Shown here: positions 26,467 through 35,314 of the stretch, one piece after another
Layout: every line of letters begins with the position of its first letter
Numbering within the stretch: the first letter of the stretch is position 1
Position numbers and translations under genes: made by a program
The notes under the pieces: generated by a model
What the model was told of the DNA's origin: nothing
What the model saw: only the letters and a program-made list of their open reading frames with translations
The model's database searches: none
NCBI RefSeq assembly: GCF_011008565.1
Contig: NZ_JAAIWK010000006.1
Span: 62,001 to 126,000, forward strand
Reading direction: 5' to 3'
Source of the DNA: Heyndrickxia ginsengihumi
GTDB lineage: Bacteria > Bacillota > Bacilli > Bacillales > Bacillaceae_C
DNA length: 64,000 nucleotides

Positions 26467-27465
26467 TCAATTTTGGTATTGTTGAATAACTTGGACTAAT
26501 ACAGATAGATCTACATTTTGGCCGCTAATAATAATTGCAACTGCACCATCTTGATGAGAAATTTTATTTTCCAAAACTGCTGCGACTCCCGTGGCTGCTG
26601 CTCCTTCAATGATTAATCTGTGTTTATCCATCATAAAAGCCATACTGTTCGCAATTTCTTTCTCTGGAATTAAGATGACGTCATCCATATATTGCTTTAC
26701 CATTCGAAATGTATATTTATTATCTAATCCAATCCCGCCTAGTAAACTATCTGCGAGGGTATCCTGTTCTGGCAATGCTACTGGTCTTCCAGCCCTTAAG
26801 CTTTCATACATAACAGCTGCTTTTTCCATTGAGACACCAGTAACTCGGACATCCGGAGTACTTGACTTTAAAGCCAGCCCGATTCCAGACAGCAGTCCAC
26901 CTCCCGAAAGTGGAACAATTACATTCGAAAGGTTTGGTACATCTTCTAATAGTTCTAAACCAATTGTTCCCTGGCCAGCAATGATATCGGGGTCATCAAA
27001 CGGCTGAATAACCGTTAGGCCTCTCTCTCTCTCTAATTCATAACAGCGCTTTCCGGCGTCATCCTGGCTATCACCATAAATCTCAATATTGGCGCCTAAT
27101 CTTTTCAACGAATCTACTTTTGCCTTTGGAACTCGATTAGAAATACAAACAGTGGCATCAATGCCAAGCTTTTTTGCGACATATGCAACAGCCATCCCAT
27201 GATTACCTGTTGAATAAGTCGCGACCCCTCTTTTCTTTTCCTCGTCACTTAAACTTAAAATTTTATTTGCGGCACCTCTAACTTTAAACGCACCAATCTC
27301 ATGAATATTCTCAAGCTTTAAAAAAACCGGGCGTCCAAGTTTTTCTGACAGTACTAGGGACTGAAGAATTGGAGTTTTATTGACAATAGATGCAATTCTT
27401 TTCCTTGCTTCCCAAACATGACGAATGGTTACCTCATTTGTTTGATTAGCTGCTAATTTACTCAT
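26467..27465 (-). CDS. eutB: threonine-dehydratase-family PLP enzyme, EutB (hydroxyectoine utilisation)
   Basis: This 332-aa fold-type II PLP enzyme has the PLP Lys in EIGAFKVRGA near residue 60, the substrate loop STGNHGMAVAYVAKKLG, and the phosphate cup SGGGLLSG. It has no ACT regulatory domain, unlike biosynthetic IlvA. Similarity to EutB together with doeA and eutC in the same island supports a role in removing the hydroxyl of hydroxyectoine-derived 3-hydroxy compounds by dehydration. It is transcribed separately from doeA, with a GGAGGGG site. A catabolic threonine or hydroxyaspartate dehydratase is the alternative. Confidence 0.82.
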   Translation of the reverse strand: MSKLAANQTNEVTIRHVWEARKRIASIVNKTPILQSLVLSEKLGRPVFLKLENIHEIGAFKVRGAANKILSLSDEEKKRGVATYSTGNHGMAVAYVAKKLGIDATVCISNRVPKAKVDSLKRLGANIEIYGDSQDDAGKRCYELERERGLTVIQPFDDPDIIAGQGTIGLELLEDVPNLSNVIVPLSGGGLLSGIGLALKSSTPDVRVTGVSMEKAAVMYESLRAGRPVALPEQDTLADSLLGGIGLDNKYTFRMVKQYMDDVILIPEKEIANSMAFMMDKHRLIIEGAAATGVAAVLENKISHQDGAVAIIISGQNVDLSVLVQVIQQYQN

Positions 27466-27731
27466 TTCTACCCCTCCTTATTCTATATAAATAACTAAAA
27501 AACCTTTTATAAAATGGACTCTCACTTTCTCTCAATTATTTAATTTGATCATTTATTAATATGTTATTTTTTATAACATCAAATGTAACGTAATATATCG
27601 AAAGCATATACTTTATCGTATTTTTTGTCAATGTAAAATATTCAGATATATCTATTAACAATGCGCATTTTTTCTTTTATGTTCTAAAAAATGAATACAA
27701 CTAGCCATTTATCACTACATTTATATTTTCA

Positions 27732-28868
27732 TTATAATTTTTGAAAACGCACTGGATCAAATAGCGTAATATCATGATTTGTTTTACCTTTTATCACAAG
27801 ATCCGAAAGGATTTCACCGATTACGCTGCAAAATTTAAATCCATGGCCGGAAAAACCGCCTGCAATTGCGACATTATCATAATTTGGATGTTTTCCAAGC
27901 ACAAAATGTCCATCAGGTGTATTCGTATAAAAACACGTATCAATTGTAACGTCATTTATATTTAAATCTGGAAATCTTTCAGCAACTAATCGTTGAATTG
28001 GCGCTATTTCCTCTGAAGAGACCTCCCGATCTAGTTCATCAGCAGTTCCAATTAATCCCCCTTGATGAAAGGCAACTTTTGTTCCTTCACCGTGGAACCC
28101 AGGCATACCGTAAATATTTAAATCATTTGTGTAATGCCAGCAAAAGATTGGAAATTGATCAGGATTGAAAATTTCAGGTTTATTCATGGCTTGAAACCAC
28201 GTAGGTACCTTACGTTGGACTTCGAGCGGAATCGTAAAACCGAATAAGTCCGGGTTCCACGCTCCTGCTGAAATCACGAGCTTTTCTGCTTTATAGATTC
28301 CTTTTTCTGTATATACCGTGATCCCGCCACCTTCTTGACCCCACTTTAACACTCGTTCATCTGTTTTGATTTCAAGTCCTTCAGATATGGCTATTTTTAA
28401 GCAAGCTTCAATACAAGCTTCCGGAAAAAGAACACCTGCCGTTTTCTCATAAACTGCAACCTCATCTTCCGCGAGATAAAATGCAGGAAAACGTTTAGCC
28501 ATTTCCTTCGCAGACAGCATCTCATATGGTAAATTGTATTGTTTTGCACTTGTAATCGTCCCTTGAACAATTTCACAATTCTCCGGACCTATCATTACTC
28601 CGCCAATTTCAGCGAGTAGGTCTTTTCCCGACTCTTCCTCTAATCTACGCCATAATGCATGTGCTCTTTGTGCAAGCGGCACATAAGAGGCACCCTCGAG
28701 ATAGGCTTCTCTAAAAATCCGGGTATGACCATGTGAAGAACCAAACTGATGAGGCGGCTGAAAGCGATCAATCCCCAAAACTCGCAACCCTTTTTTCATT
28801 AAATGATAGGCAGCAGCACTTCCCATGCCTCCGAGTCCAATAACAATTACATCATAAGTCTTATTCAT
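27732..28868 (-). CDS. monomeric sarcosine oxidase / N-methyl-amino-acid oxidase
   Basis: This 378-aa flavoprotein opens with the FAD motif VIVIGLGGMGSAAAYHL. The covalent-flavin Cys312 lies in CFYTNTPDGHF, as in MSOX/SoxA and MTOX. GFSGHGFKFCSVIGEI near the C-terminus and the FGSSHGHTRIFREAY loop support the monomeric class. It demethylates sarcosine (or another N-methyl amino acid) to glycine, formaldehyde and H2O2. Divergently transcribed from a creatinase-like gene 233 bp away; creatinase makes sarcosine, so the two form a plausible creatine-to-glycine module. Confidence 0.87.
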   Translation of the reverse strand: MNKTYDVIVIGLGGMGSAAAYHLMKKGLRVLGIDRFQPPHQFGSSHGHTRIFREAYLEGASYVPLAQRAHALWRRLEEESGKDLLAEIGGVMIGPENCEIVQGTITSAKQYNLPYEMLSAKEMAKRFPAFYLAEDEVAVYEKTAGVLFPEACIEACLKIAISEGLEIKTDERVLKWGQEGGGITVYTEKGIYKAEKLVISAGAWNPDLFGFTIPLEVQRKVPTWFQAMNKPEIFNPDQFPIFCWHYTNDLNIYGMPGFHGEGTKVAFHQGGLIGTADELDREVSSEEIAPIQRLVAERFPDLNINDVTIDTCFYTNTPDGHFVLGKHPNYDNVAIAGGFSGHGFKFCSVIGEILSDLVIKGKTNHDITLFDPVRFQKL

Positions 28869-28966
28869 CCTTTTCCTCTCCTTTTTTACAATTACTTGTG
28901 AAATACTTCTCTAGCTTGTTTATTATTAAATAACATAAATCAACTTCATTTACACATCAATCATTT

Positions 28967-29004
28967 AAAATGTAAGAAAACTCCTTTCTTTATTCTTACA
29001 TTTT
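28967..29004. promoter_or_regulatory. 12-bp perfect inverted repeat between divergent soxA-like and creatinase-like genes
   Basis: AAAATGTAAGAA at 28967-28978 pairs with TTCTTACATTTT at 28993-29004 around 14 nt. One arm recurs upstream of doeA (24419-24430). The location between divergent starts suggests an operator rather than a terminator. Confidence 0.5.
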
Positions 29005-29101
29005 GCGTAATAGAATCCTATAAAACAAGTAAATATAATTTAACTAATTTCAAAGTCTTCCAAATTTGAAAGATAAACATAACTATTAAGGAGGCATCTG
29101 G

Positions 29102-30271
29102 ATGAGAATAGCTTCACCAATATTCACAGCCGAAGAAATTTGTCGGCGCCAATCCGCAGTTATTAATAAATTAAACGAAGAGGATTGCTTTATCGCACTT
29201 TCATTCCATAATTCTTATTATTTGTCTGGTTTACCAATGCTGCAATGGGGGAGATTTGCGGCAACTATTCTTTTCAAAGATGGCAGACACGTCCTGATTA
29301 TTCCTGAATTTGAAACCGGAGCAGCCGCAATCGAATCTCCAATTACTGAAATTCACACTTATCGCGATTCAGACGGCCCTACCCATACAAAGGTTGTTCA
29401 ACTTATTGCCAAAACATTGAAAGAACGTGAAGTAAAAATAGCTGGTGTTGAGGCAGAAGGAATCCCTGCATCCTTTCAGACATTGCTCACCAAACAAATG
29501 CCAAATGTTGTCTTTGTTGATCGCACAGATGCTGTAAACCTTACGCGTTTCATCAGTTCTGATGAGGAATTTTGCTACATTCAGGAAGCATGCCGGCTTA
29601 CAGATATCGGGATGCACAAAGTGGTAGAAATGATAAAGAAAGGCAGCACTGAGATTGAAGTGTCCCGCGCAGCATGTAACGCTATGAAGGATGCAGCAAA
29701 AACATCATACCCGCTAAACGTATCCTGCTATCTTCAACAAGGACAACGAAGCGATCAGTGTCATGCGTTGCCAGATGATTTGTTTATCAATCCCGGAAAT
29801 ATGGTAGAGGTCGTGATTGAAGCAGAGGTCGCGTATTACCAGGCCTCACTAGAGCGACCAATCTTAGTCGGCGATGTAAGCACAGAGATTCATCAAGCTT
29901 GTTTAATTGCAATCGAAGCTTTTAATGCCGGATTTTCAGTGGCAAAGCCAGGAGGTCAATTCGCCAATATTGATAAAGCTGCACGAGCAGTGTTTCATGC
30001 GAATGGTTTTGATCAAATCCCGAATGGATCAGGACTTATGAGAGGAATTGTCCATCATACAGGTGGCAGAAGTGAACTGGGTGAAGTACGTCACTACAAC
30101 ACTCGTATTCTTGAACCTGGTATGGTCCTTACTATCGAACCATGGGCAATTATTCCCGAAGTTGGCTCACCTAGAGAATGTGACACAATACTCATTACCC
30201 AAAATGGCGCAGAGATCATTAATACATTTCCAAGAGGTATAACGCAAGTAGCAAATTCTAATGCGTTATAA
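29102..30271 (+). CDS. creatinase-like M24-fold amidinohydrolase
   Basis: This 389-aa pita-bread-fold protein has lost the metal ligands of aminopeptidases: no Asp pair, and Cys360 where the last Glu would be. It keeps creatinase-type residues. His221 in QRSDQCHALP aligns with the catalytic His of creatinase, and Glu251 in YYQASLERP and Glu346 in TIEPWA align with substrate-holding residues. The N-terminal FTAEEICRRQSAV and C-terminal GAEIINTFPRG also resemble creatinase. Creatinase splits creatine to sarcosine and urea, and the divergent sarcosine oxidase fits that product. Ectoine hydrolase has the same fold, so another cyclic or linear amidine cannot be excluded. AAGGAGGCATCTGG precedes the ATG. 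Confidence 0.72.
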   Translation: MRIASPIFTAEEICRRQSAVINKLNEEDCFIALSFHNSYYLSGLPMLQWGRFAATILFKDGRHVLIIPEFETGAAAIESPITEIHTYRDSDGPTHTKVVQLIAKTLKEREVKIAGVEAEGIPASFQTLLTKQMPNVVFVDRTDAVNLTRFISSDEEFCYIQEACRLTDIGMHKVVEMIKKGSTEIEVSRAACNAMKDAAKTSYPLNVSCYLQQGQRSDQCHALPDDLFINPGNMVEVVIEAEVAYYQASLERPILVGDVSTEIHQACLIAIEAFNAGFSVAKPGGQFANIDKAARAVFHANGFDQIPNGSGLMRGIVHHTGGRSELGEVRHYNTRILEPGMVLTIEPWAIIPEVGSPRECDTILITQNGAEIINTFPRGITQVANSNAL

Positions 30272-30866
30272 ATAGGGATGCTGTCATCCTTTACTTTGAT
30301 GATATATCAACGGCCAGAATCAATATAGCCATTAAGCAAAAGGTCAACATATTTTAAGTCACTAATACTGCTATAAAGGTTAAAACCTCGATTAAATCTA
30401 AAAAGTAATCGAGGTTTTCATTATGCTTATAAATTTCTTGAATTGTCTTTTTCTACTAACAGAAGGATGAGAACTACAGTTTATAACAATTGATTAATAC
30501 TCTTCATTTAAATCGTCCTTGTTTATTGTAACTGTTAGATTAAGTATTTTGACCTGAATATTAACATTTTGGTTTACAATTCCGGTGGATGCTGACGGAA
30601 GGACCGCGATTTTAGAATTTCTAATCCATATCTATTTATACCTAACAAAAATCTTTTTTACTTGTTGATTGTTAACAACTTTTAATGTAAATCCATCAAA
30701 AGATTTTCGGTGTTTGATTGGTTACTCTTACTCCCCTTTTGCTGATGAAAAGCTCATCCATCCATCGCTACCATTAAGAAGCTCTAATTTTAACTCTCCC
30801 CTCTTAATGCACATAGCAGAAATAGAATAACCAATATGGTTGAATTCAACCAGTGATGGAGAAATA
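30272..30866. other. 595-bp gap: terminator, otherwise nothing recognised
   Basis: A 12-bp perfect stem (AAAACCTCGATT at 30382-30393 with AATCGAGGTTTT at 30407-30418) ends the creatinase-like transcript. The remainder is AT-rich. A 65-codon minus-strand frame at 30728-30925 overlaps the end of the PucR gene and has no ribosome site. Its peptide was not recognised and it may be a remnant. Confidence 0.5.
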
Positions 30867-32441
30867 TTACTGAACACCTGAAATGGTCCATAGTTTTTGA
30901 CAGAGTTGTAGAAGAAAACGGTCATCAGGTTCGGACAAGGACTTCCCTGTTAATGATTCTATTTTCTGCAAACGATAGAGCAACGATTGACGCTGCAATG
31001 CTAGCGCCCGTGCAGTTTGACTAATATTTCCCTGATAATTGATATAGTACGAAAGGGTACGAAAAAGATCTAAACCTCTTTCTCGATTATATGTTATTAA
31101 TGGTTCAATCGTTTGTCGTACTAGATCATCAGCTAGTTTATTTTCAGATAAATGAGATAATAATCGAAATATACTTGTATCTGAAGAAGTATTTCTTGTT
31201 CCCGGTCCTTTCTGTCTTCTGCCAATTTCTAATGCAATTTTGGCATCTTTATAATTGTGAGGAAACGCGTACACATCTGTTAAACGTTCACTAATCCCCC
31301 ATGAAAAATAAGGTAAGCAATAGATCGCTAATTTTTCCTCAAAGACATCAATAAACTCGTTATACAGGCTAACTGCACTGTTTAAAAATATGCTTAAATA
31401 TCCAGATTGAAATGTACTTATCATTTCGATCCTTAATGATCGTGCACAATCGAAAGCTATTTTGCTAATCTGACTTTCAAACGATGAGTATTTTTGTTCA
31501 CAGTCCTCCATTTCCGCAAAACCTACAATACAAAAATACTTTACGGATTTATCTATGTTAAATCGATTGACTTGCTTTTCAATTTTTTTCCAATCATTAT
31601 ACTTTCCTTCTACTAATGTCTTTATGAACTCTGTTTTTTCTTTGTTCTCTTGCTCTATTAATATCCGGTCTTTCTTAAACCATAAACGCAGCGCAATAGT
31701 AATTTTTTCTAAAACAAACCAGTCTATTAATTCAAAAGAAAGCATAGCAGTTTCTAGAATAATAATACCTATGTAATGATCATAAATATGAAACGGAAAA
31801 ACTTGTGCTCGTGTATTCCATATTGTGCAAACCACTGAAGGCTTGTCTATTTGCACTTGATCATATTGGAGATAATTTGTTGGATGCTCCTGGTTTAAAG
31901 AAAAAAAAGCTGCAGCAAATTCCTCCTGTAATAGATAGACTTGCATACCAGTTTCATCTTCTATCAACTTTAAAGCGCGGCTCAACGAATCTCCTTCAAA
32001 ATAAAGCTGCAATAATCGCCTTTGAAGCGAATCCGCTTTATCCGCAAAATACTGTTTTTGCTTGTAAACACCTTCCGTTACAATTTTAATAATATCTGAG
32101 AAACGGATTTTCCACGGTAAAAGAATAATTGGGAATTCATGTTTCCTTGCGAACTTTAAAATAGACTCTGGAATCGTTGTGACGTTTCTCCCTATCGCAA
32201 TTGCTATCGCAGCAGCATGTGAGGCATAGATAGCTTTAATAAAAGATTTAAAAGTATCATTTTCTTCACAGCCAATCGCTGTTGTTAGTACAATTTCGTT
32301 TTCTCTTATTAATCGTTCAACAGGAGTTTCAATAACTGAGATAGACTCTATCGGCTGTGTAAGCATCGCCTTATTACTAAATAACAGTTTAGCTTCTTTT
32401 AATAATGGATGAGATAAAAATTGTTCAATTGTAAAATGCAT
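30867..32441 (-). CDS. PucR-family transcriptional regulator (copy 2, next to the Ehu transporter)
   Basis: This 524-aa protein starts at the ATG at 32441 after TGGAGGA. It has the same architecture as the copy at 24619: PucR N-domain with PVERLIRENEIVLTTAIGC, a middle CdaR/GGDEF-like region ending SWGISERL, and HTH_30 with NISQTARALALQRQSLLYRL. The two HTH segments are very close to each other, so the paralogs may recognise related sites. It is divergent from the ehu operon and downstream of the creatinase-like gene, so it probably controls uptake and/or the creatine module. Confidence 0.85.
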   Translation of the reverse strand: MHFTIEQFLSHPLLKEAKLLFSNKAMLTQPIESISVIETPVERLIRENEIVLTTAIGCEENDTFKSFIKAIYASHAAAIAIAIGRNVTTIPESILKFARKHEFPIILLPWKIRFSDIIKIVTEGVYKQKQYFADKADSLQRRLLQLYFEGDSLSRALKLIEDETGMQVYLLQEEFAAAFFSLNQEHPTNYLQYDQVQIDKPSVVCTIWNTRAQVFPFHIYDHYIGIIILETAMLSFELIDWFVLEKITIALRLWFKKDRILIEQENKEKTEFIKTLVEGKYNDWKKIEKQVNRFNIDKSVKYFCIVGFAEMEDCEQKYSSFESQISKIAFDCARSLRIEMISTFQSGYLSIFLNSAVSLYNEFIDVFEEKLAIYCLPYFSWGISERLTDVYAFPHNYKDAKIALEIGRRQKGPGTRNTSSDTSIFRLLSHLSENKLADDLVRQTIEPLITYNRERGLDLFRTLSYYINYQGNISQTARALALQRQSLLYRLQKIESLTGKSLSEPDDRFLLQLCQKLWTISGVQ

Positions 32442-33032
32442 ATTCCATTCCTCCACGATAACTATACATGATTGCTTAATATGTCGATTACTTCCCGACT
32501 TTTCTTAAAACACTTCAGACAGCCAGCACGAAAAGTAAGCACCAATTACATGTTATAAAACATGACATTTCTCTAAGCATCTCTGTACATATATACAGAC
32601 CTTTATAGCAAGTAATAAGGTACAGAAAAATGAAATAATTCTATTTTATTATACATTCCATACTATGTCTATGCTAAAAGTGACAGAATATTTAGATGAA
32701 TATTCTTACAAATTGGCTGATAGTTTTCTAAATGATTGATCTTTAAAATAAAAGTATAAGATATAACACAGTTTGTTATAAAACTTAACAAGAAGGAAGG
32801 TGTTCATTTGAGGCAATATTGATAATCGAAAAAGACATGGGATATTGAAAGAATATGGATAATTAAATGAAAAGAATTTATTAAAAATGAAATCGTCCAA
32901 AAGACATCCAACTAAAATTGTATTTTTTGTTATACGGAATGTTTGATTCATAAATTTTCAGTGTATAAAGAGAGTTTGAAATCAATAGAGTGATATGTTT
33001 TTCACAAAATAAAAATAAAAAGGGTGATGAAT
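32442..33032. other. 591-bp divergent control region upstream of ehuB
   Basis: Unusually long spacer between the PucR gene and ehuB. It contains two TGTTATAAAAC-like elements (32551-32561 and 32775-32785), the first extended as ACATGTTATAAAACATG, and TCTGTACATATATACAGA at 32582-32599. A GAAGGAAGGTG stretch near 32793 is followed only by a very short frame. A decayed gene or a leader is possible; no protein was recognised. Confidence 0.45.
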
Positions 33033-33907
33033 ATGAAAAAAATTATGATGGTTGTTATGGTTGGTTTATTAGCAATCGGCATTATGGGATGCGGGAAATC
33101 AGAAAGTACATCTGCTTCTCCAAAACAAACAACTTTTCAAAAAGCCAAAAAAGATAAACGAGTTGTCGTCGGATTTGCCAATGAAAAGCCATATGCTTAT
33201 GCTACTTCAGATGGAAAATTAACAGGAGAATCAGTTGAAGTTGCCCGTGTTATTTTAAAACGACTTGGCATAAAAGAAATGGATGGAGTGTTAACGGAAT
33301 TTGGCTCTCTTATTCCCGGACTGAAAGCTGACCGTTTTGACATGATCACTGCAGGTATGTTTATCACTCCTGAACGAGCGAATGAAGTAGATTTTGCAAA
33401 CCCAGATTATAGTATAGGAGAAGCAATCGCAGTAAAAAAAGGAAATCCATATCATATTAAAGTTATGAAGATATCAAGAACAATAGCGAGGTAAAAGTGG
33501 GCGTTATTGCCGGAACTGCCGAAGCAAATTATGTAAAAGAATCCGGTGTTAATGCTTCACAAATTACAGTCATATCGGATAATCCAAGCGCATTGTCAGC
33601 ACTCCAGTCTGGTCGAGTTGATGTAATCACGATGACTGGTCCAGCACTTCGTTCATTATTAGACACGGCGAAATCTAATAATGTAGAAAAAGTTAAAGAT
33701 TTTAAACAGCCTGTAATTAATGGTAAAAGTGTGAAGGGGTATGGAGCGACTGTATTTAGAAAACAGGATGACGACTTCCGAGAAGCCTTTAATAAAGAAC
33801 TTGAAAAAATGAAAAAAGATGGTGAATTACTAAAAATACTTAAGAAATACGGATTTACCGAGAATGAACTTCCAGGGGATGTTACGACTGAACAGTTAAT
33901 CAAATAG
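33033..33907 (+). pseudogene. ehuB: ectoine/hydroxyectoine ABC transporter substrate-binding protein EhuB, frameshifted
   Basis: Two frames together make one lipoprotein. The first (33033 to 33494) has a signal with lipobox IMGC and binding-domain lobe 1 with EFGSLIPGLKADRFDMITAG, very like EhuB. The second frame continues from about 33462 to 33907 with VGVIAGTAEANYVKE and lobe 2. Adding one A to the AAA at 33459-33461 restores a continuous reading, HIKSYEDIKNNSEVKVGV, exactly as the family expects there. So this is a single-base deletion, or a sequencing error in a short A-run. Everything else in the gene is well kept, implying a recent event or an artefact. If real, the importer lacks its binding protein. 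Confidence 0.85.
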
Positions 33908-33971
33908 ATGAGGGGAAATATTCCCCCTCATCTATTTAGAAGTTTAAGAAAATCGGGGAGTGAAATCATTT

Positions 33972-34622
33972 ATGTTTTCAAATCTTGACATTATAAAAGG
34001 ACTATTAACAGGATTATCCATCACTTTACAAGTTTTAGTATATTCATCAATTTTTGCATTAGTAGTTTCATTTCTCTTTGGCTTTTTAAGTTTGGCGAAA
34101 TGGCCGCTCATTAGATTGATTTCTAGTCTTTATATAGAAGTGTTTAGAGGGACATCACTTCTTGTACAATTGTTTTGGTTTTACTTTGGTCTTCCAATTT
34201 TAGGAATTAAACTACCCGCCATGTTTGTCGGTGTACTGGCACTTGGCTTAGGTTACGGCGCATATGGCGCAGTCGTGGTTAAAAGTGCCCTTTCGGCTGT
34301 TCCAAAAGGGCAGACAGAAGCAGCGATCTCTTTAAATATGACTCCTTATCGAAGAATGCGATCTGTCATCCTGCCACAGGCTTTCCTCATTATGTTACCT
34401 ACATTTAGTAATTTGGTAATAGAACTTCTAAAAGGGACATCTCTCGTTTCCCTTGTTACACTTTCAGATTTAACTTTTCAAGCAATGACAATGAGAGCAT
34501 CGACTATGGAATCAACAAAAATTTTCACTTATTTATTGATCATCTATTTTCTAATTGCATATCCAATTACAATCGGATTTCGGCGCCTTGAGAAAAGACT
34601 ATCTATTGGGAGGGGTAACTAA
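33972..34622 (+). CDS. ehuC: ectoine/hydroxyectoine-type ABC transporter permease EhuC
   Basis: This 216-aa HisM-type amino-acid permease has about five membrane helices and a coupling loop ALSAVPKGQTEAAISLNMTPYRRMR, the EAA motif that contacts the ATPase. The frame also allows a GTG at 33960, which overlaps the GGGGAG ribosome site, so the ATG at 33972 is preferred. The stop overlaps the ehuD start (TAATG). Assigned to Ehu because the operon begins with an EhuB homologue and lies beside ectoine catabolism; polar amino-acid permeases look alike. Confidence 0.8.
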   Translation: MFSNLDIIKGLLTGLSITLQVLVYSSIFALVVSFLFGFLSLAKWPLIRLISSLYIEVFRGTSLLVQLFWFYFGLPILGIKLPAMFVGVLALGLGYGAYGAVVVKSALSAVPKGQTEAAISLNMTPYRRMRSVILPQAFLIMLPTFSNLVIELLKGTSLVSLVTLSDLTFQAMTMRASTMESTKIFTYLLIIYFLIAYPITIGFRRLEKRLSIGRGN

Positions 34623-35314
34623 TGTGGAGTTGGCATTTCGCTGTTTCAATTTTACCGCAGCTTTTAGAGGCTATGCTTATAACAGTCAAGGCAACCGTCG
34701 TAGGATTTATACTAGCTATTATCCTTGGACTATGTTGGACTATTTGCCGCCGCTCATCCTTTAACTTATTGAATGGTGCAGTTCTGGCTATTGTTGTTTT
34801 CGTAAGAAGCACCCCTTTGCTTGTGCAGCTTTATTTCATCTTTTTTGTATTTCCTAACTTTGGCATCACCCTATCACCATTTTTAGCAGGAGTGATCGGA
34901 CTTGGATTGCATTACAGCGCCTACTTGACAGAGGTTTTTCGAACAGGAATCGATTCAATCCCGAAAGGACAATGGGAGGCAGCAACCGCATTAAATTTTT
35001 CAAGAAGAAAAATGTGGACAAACATAATCTTACCACAAGCAATACCACCGATTATTCCAATGGTTGGCAATTACTTCATCGGGATGTTTAAAGATACTCC
35101 GCTGTTGTCTGCAATTACTTTAGTTGAAATGGTGCAGTCAGCGAGACTGATCGGCGCAGAATCATTCCGCTATTTAGAAGCCTTTACAGATGTCGGCCTA
35201 ATTTTCCTAGTTCTTAGTTATCCGTCATCACTTGTATTTCGTTACATCTCAAGACGTATCAATTACCGCTACGATCGTTCTTATTCCATTAAAAATAAGG
35301 AGGTTGCAAAATGA
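34622..35314 (+). CDS. ehuD: ectoine/hydroxyectoine-type ABC transporter permease EhuD
   Basis: This 230-aa second permease of the importer has about five helices and the EAA loop GIDSIPKGQWEAATALNFSRRKMW. A GGGAGGGGTAACTA site lies in the end of ehuC. The ATG overlaps the ehuC stop by one base and the end overlaps ehuA by 4 nt, so the three are translationally coupled. Confidence 0.8.
   Translation: MWSWHFAVSILPQLLEAMLITVKATVVGFILAIILGLCWTICRRSSFNLLNGAVLAIVVFVRSTPLLVQLYFIFFVFPNFGITLSPFLAGVIGLGLHYSAYLTEVFRTGIDSIPKGQWEAATALNFSRRKMWTNIILPQAIPPIIPMVGNYFIGMFKDTPLLSAITLVEMVQSARLIGAESFRYLEAFTDVGLIFLVLSYPSSLVFRYISRRINYRYDRSYSIKNKEVAK

Noticed and set aside
30728-30925. 65-codon minus-strand frame at the end of the second PucR gene
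   Set aside because: Overlaps the PucR 3' end, lacks a ribosome site and shows no recognisable domain. Left as a possible remnant only.
32706-32951. 81-codon minus-strand frame in the ehuB control region
   Set aside because: Very rich in Phe/Leu/Tyr/Asn, as expected from AT-rich non-coding DNA, with no ribosome site.
33459-33500. Programmed frameshifting in ehuB
   Set aside because: No slippery heptamer followed by a structure, and the family has no recoding precedent known to me. A plain one-base deletion explains it.
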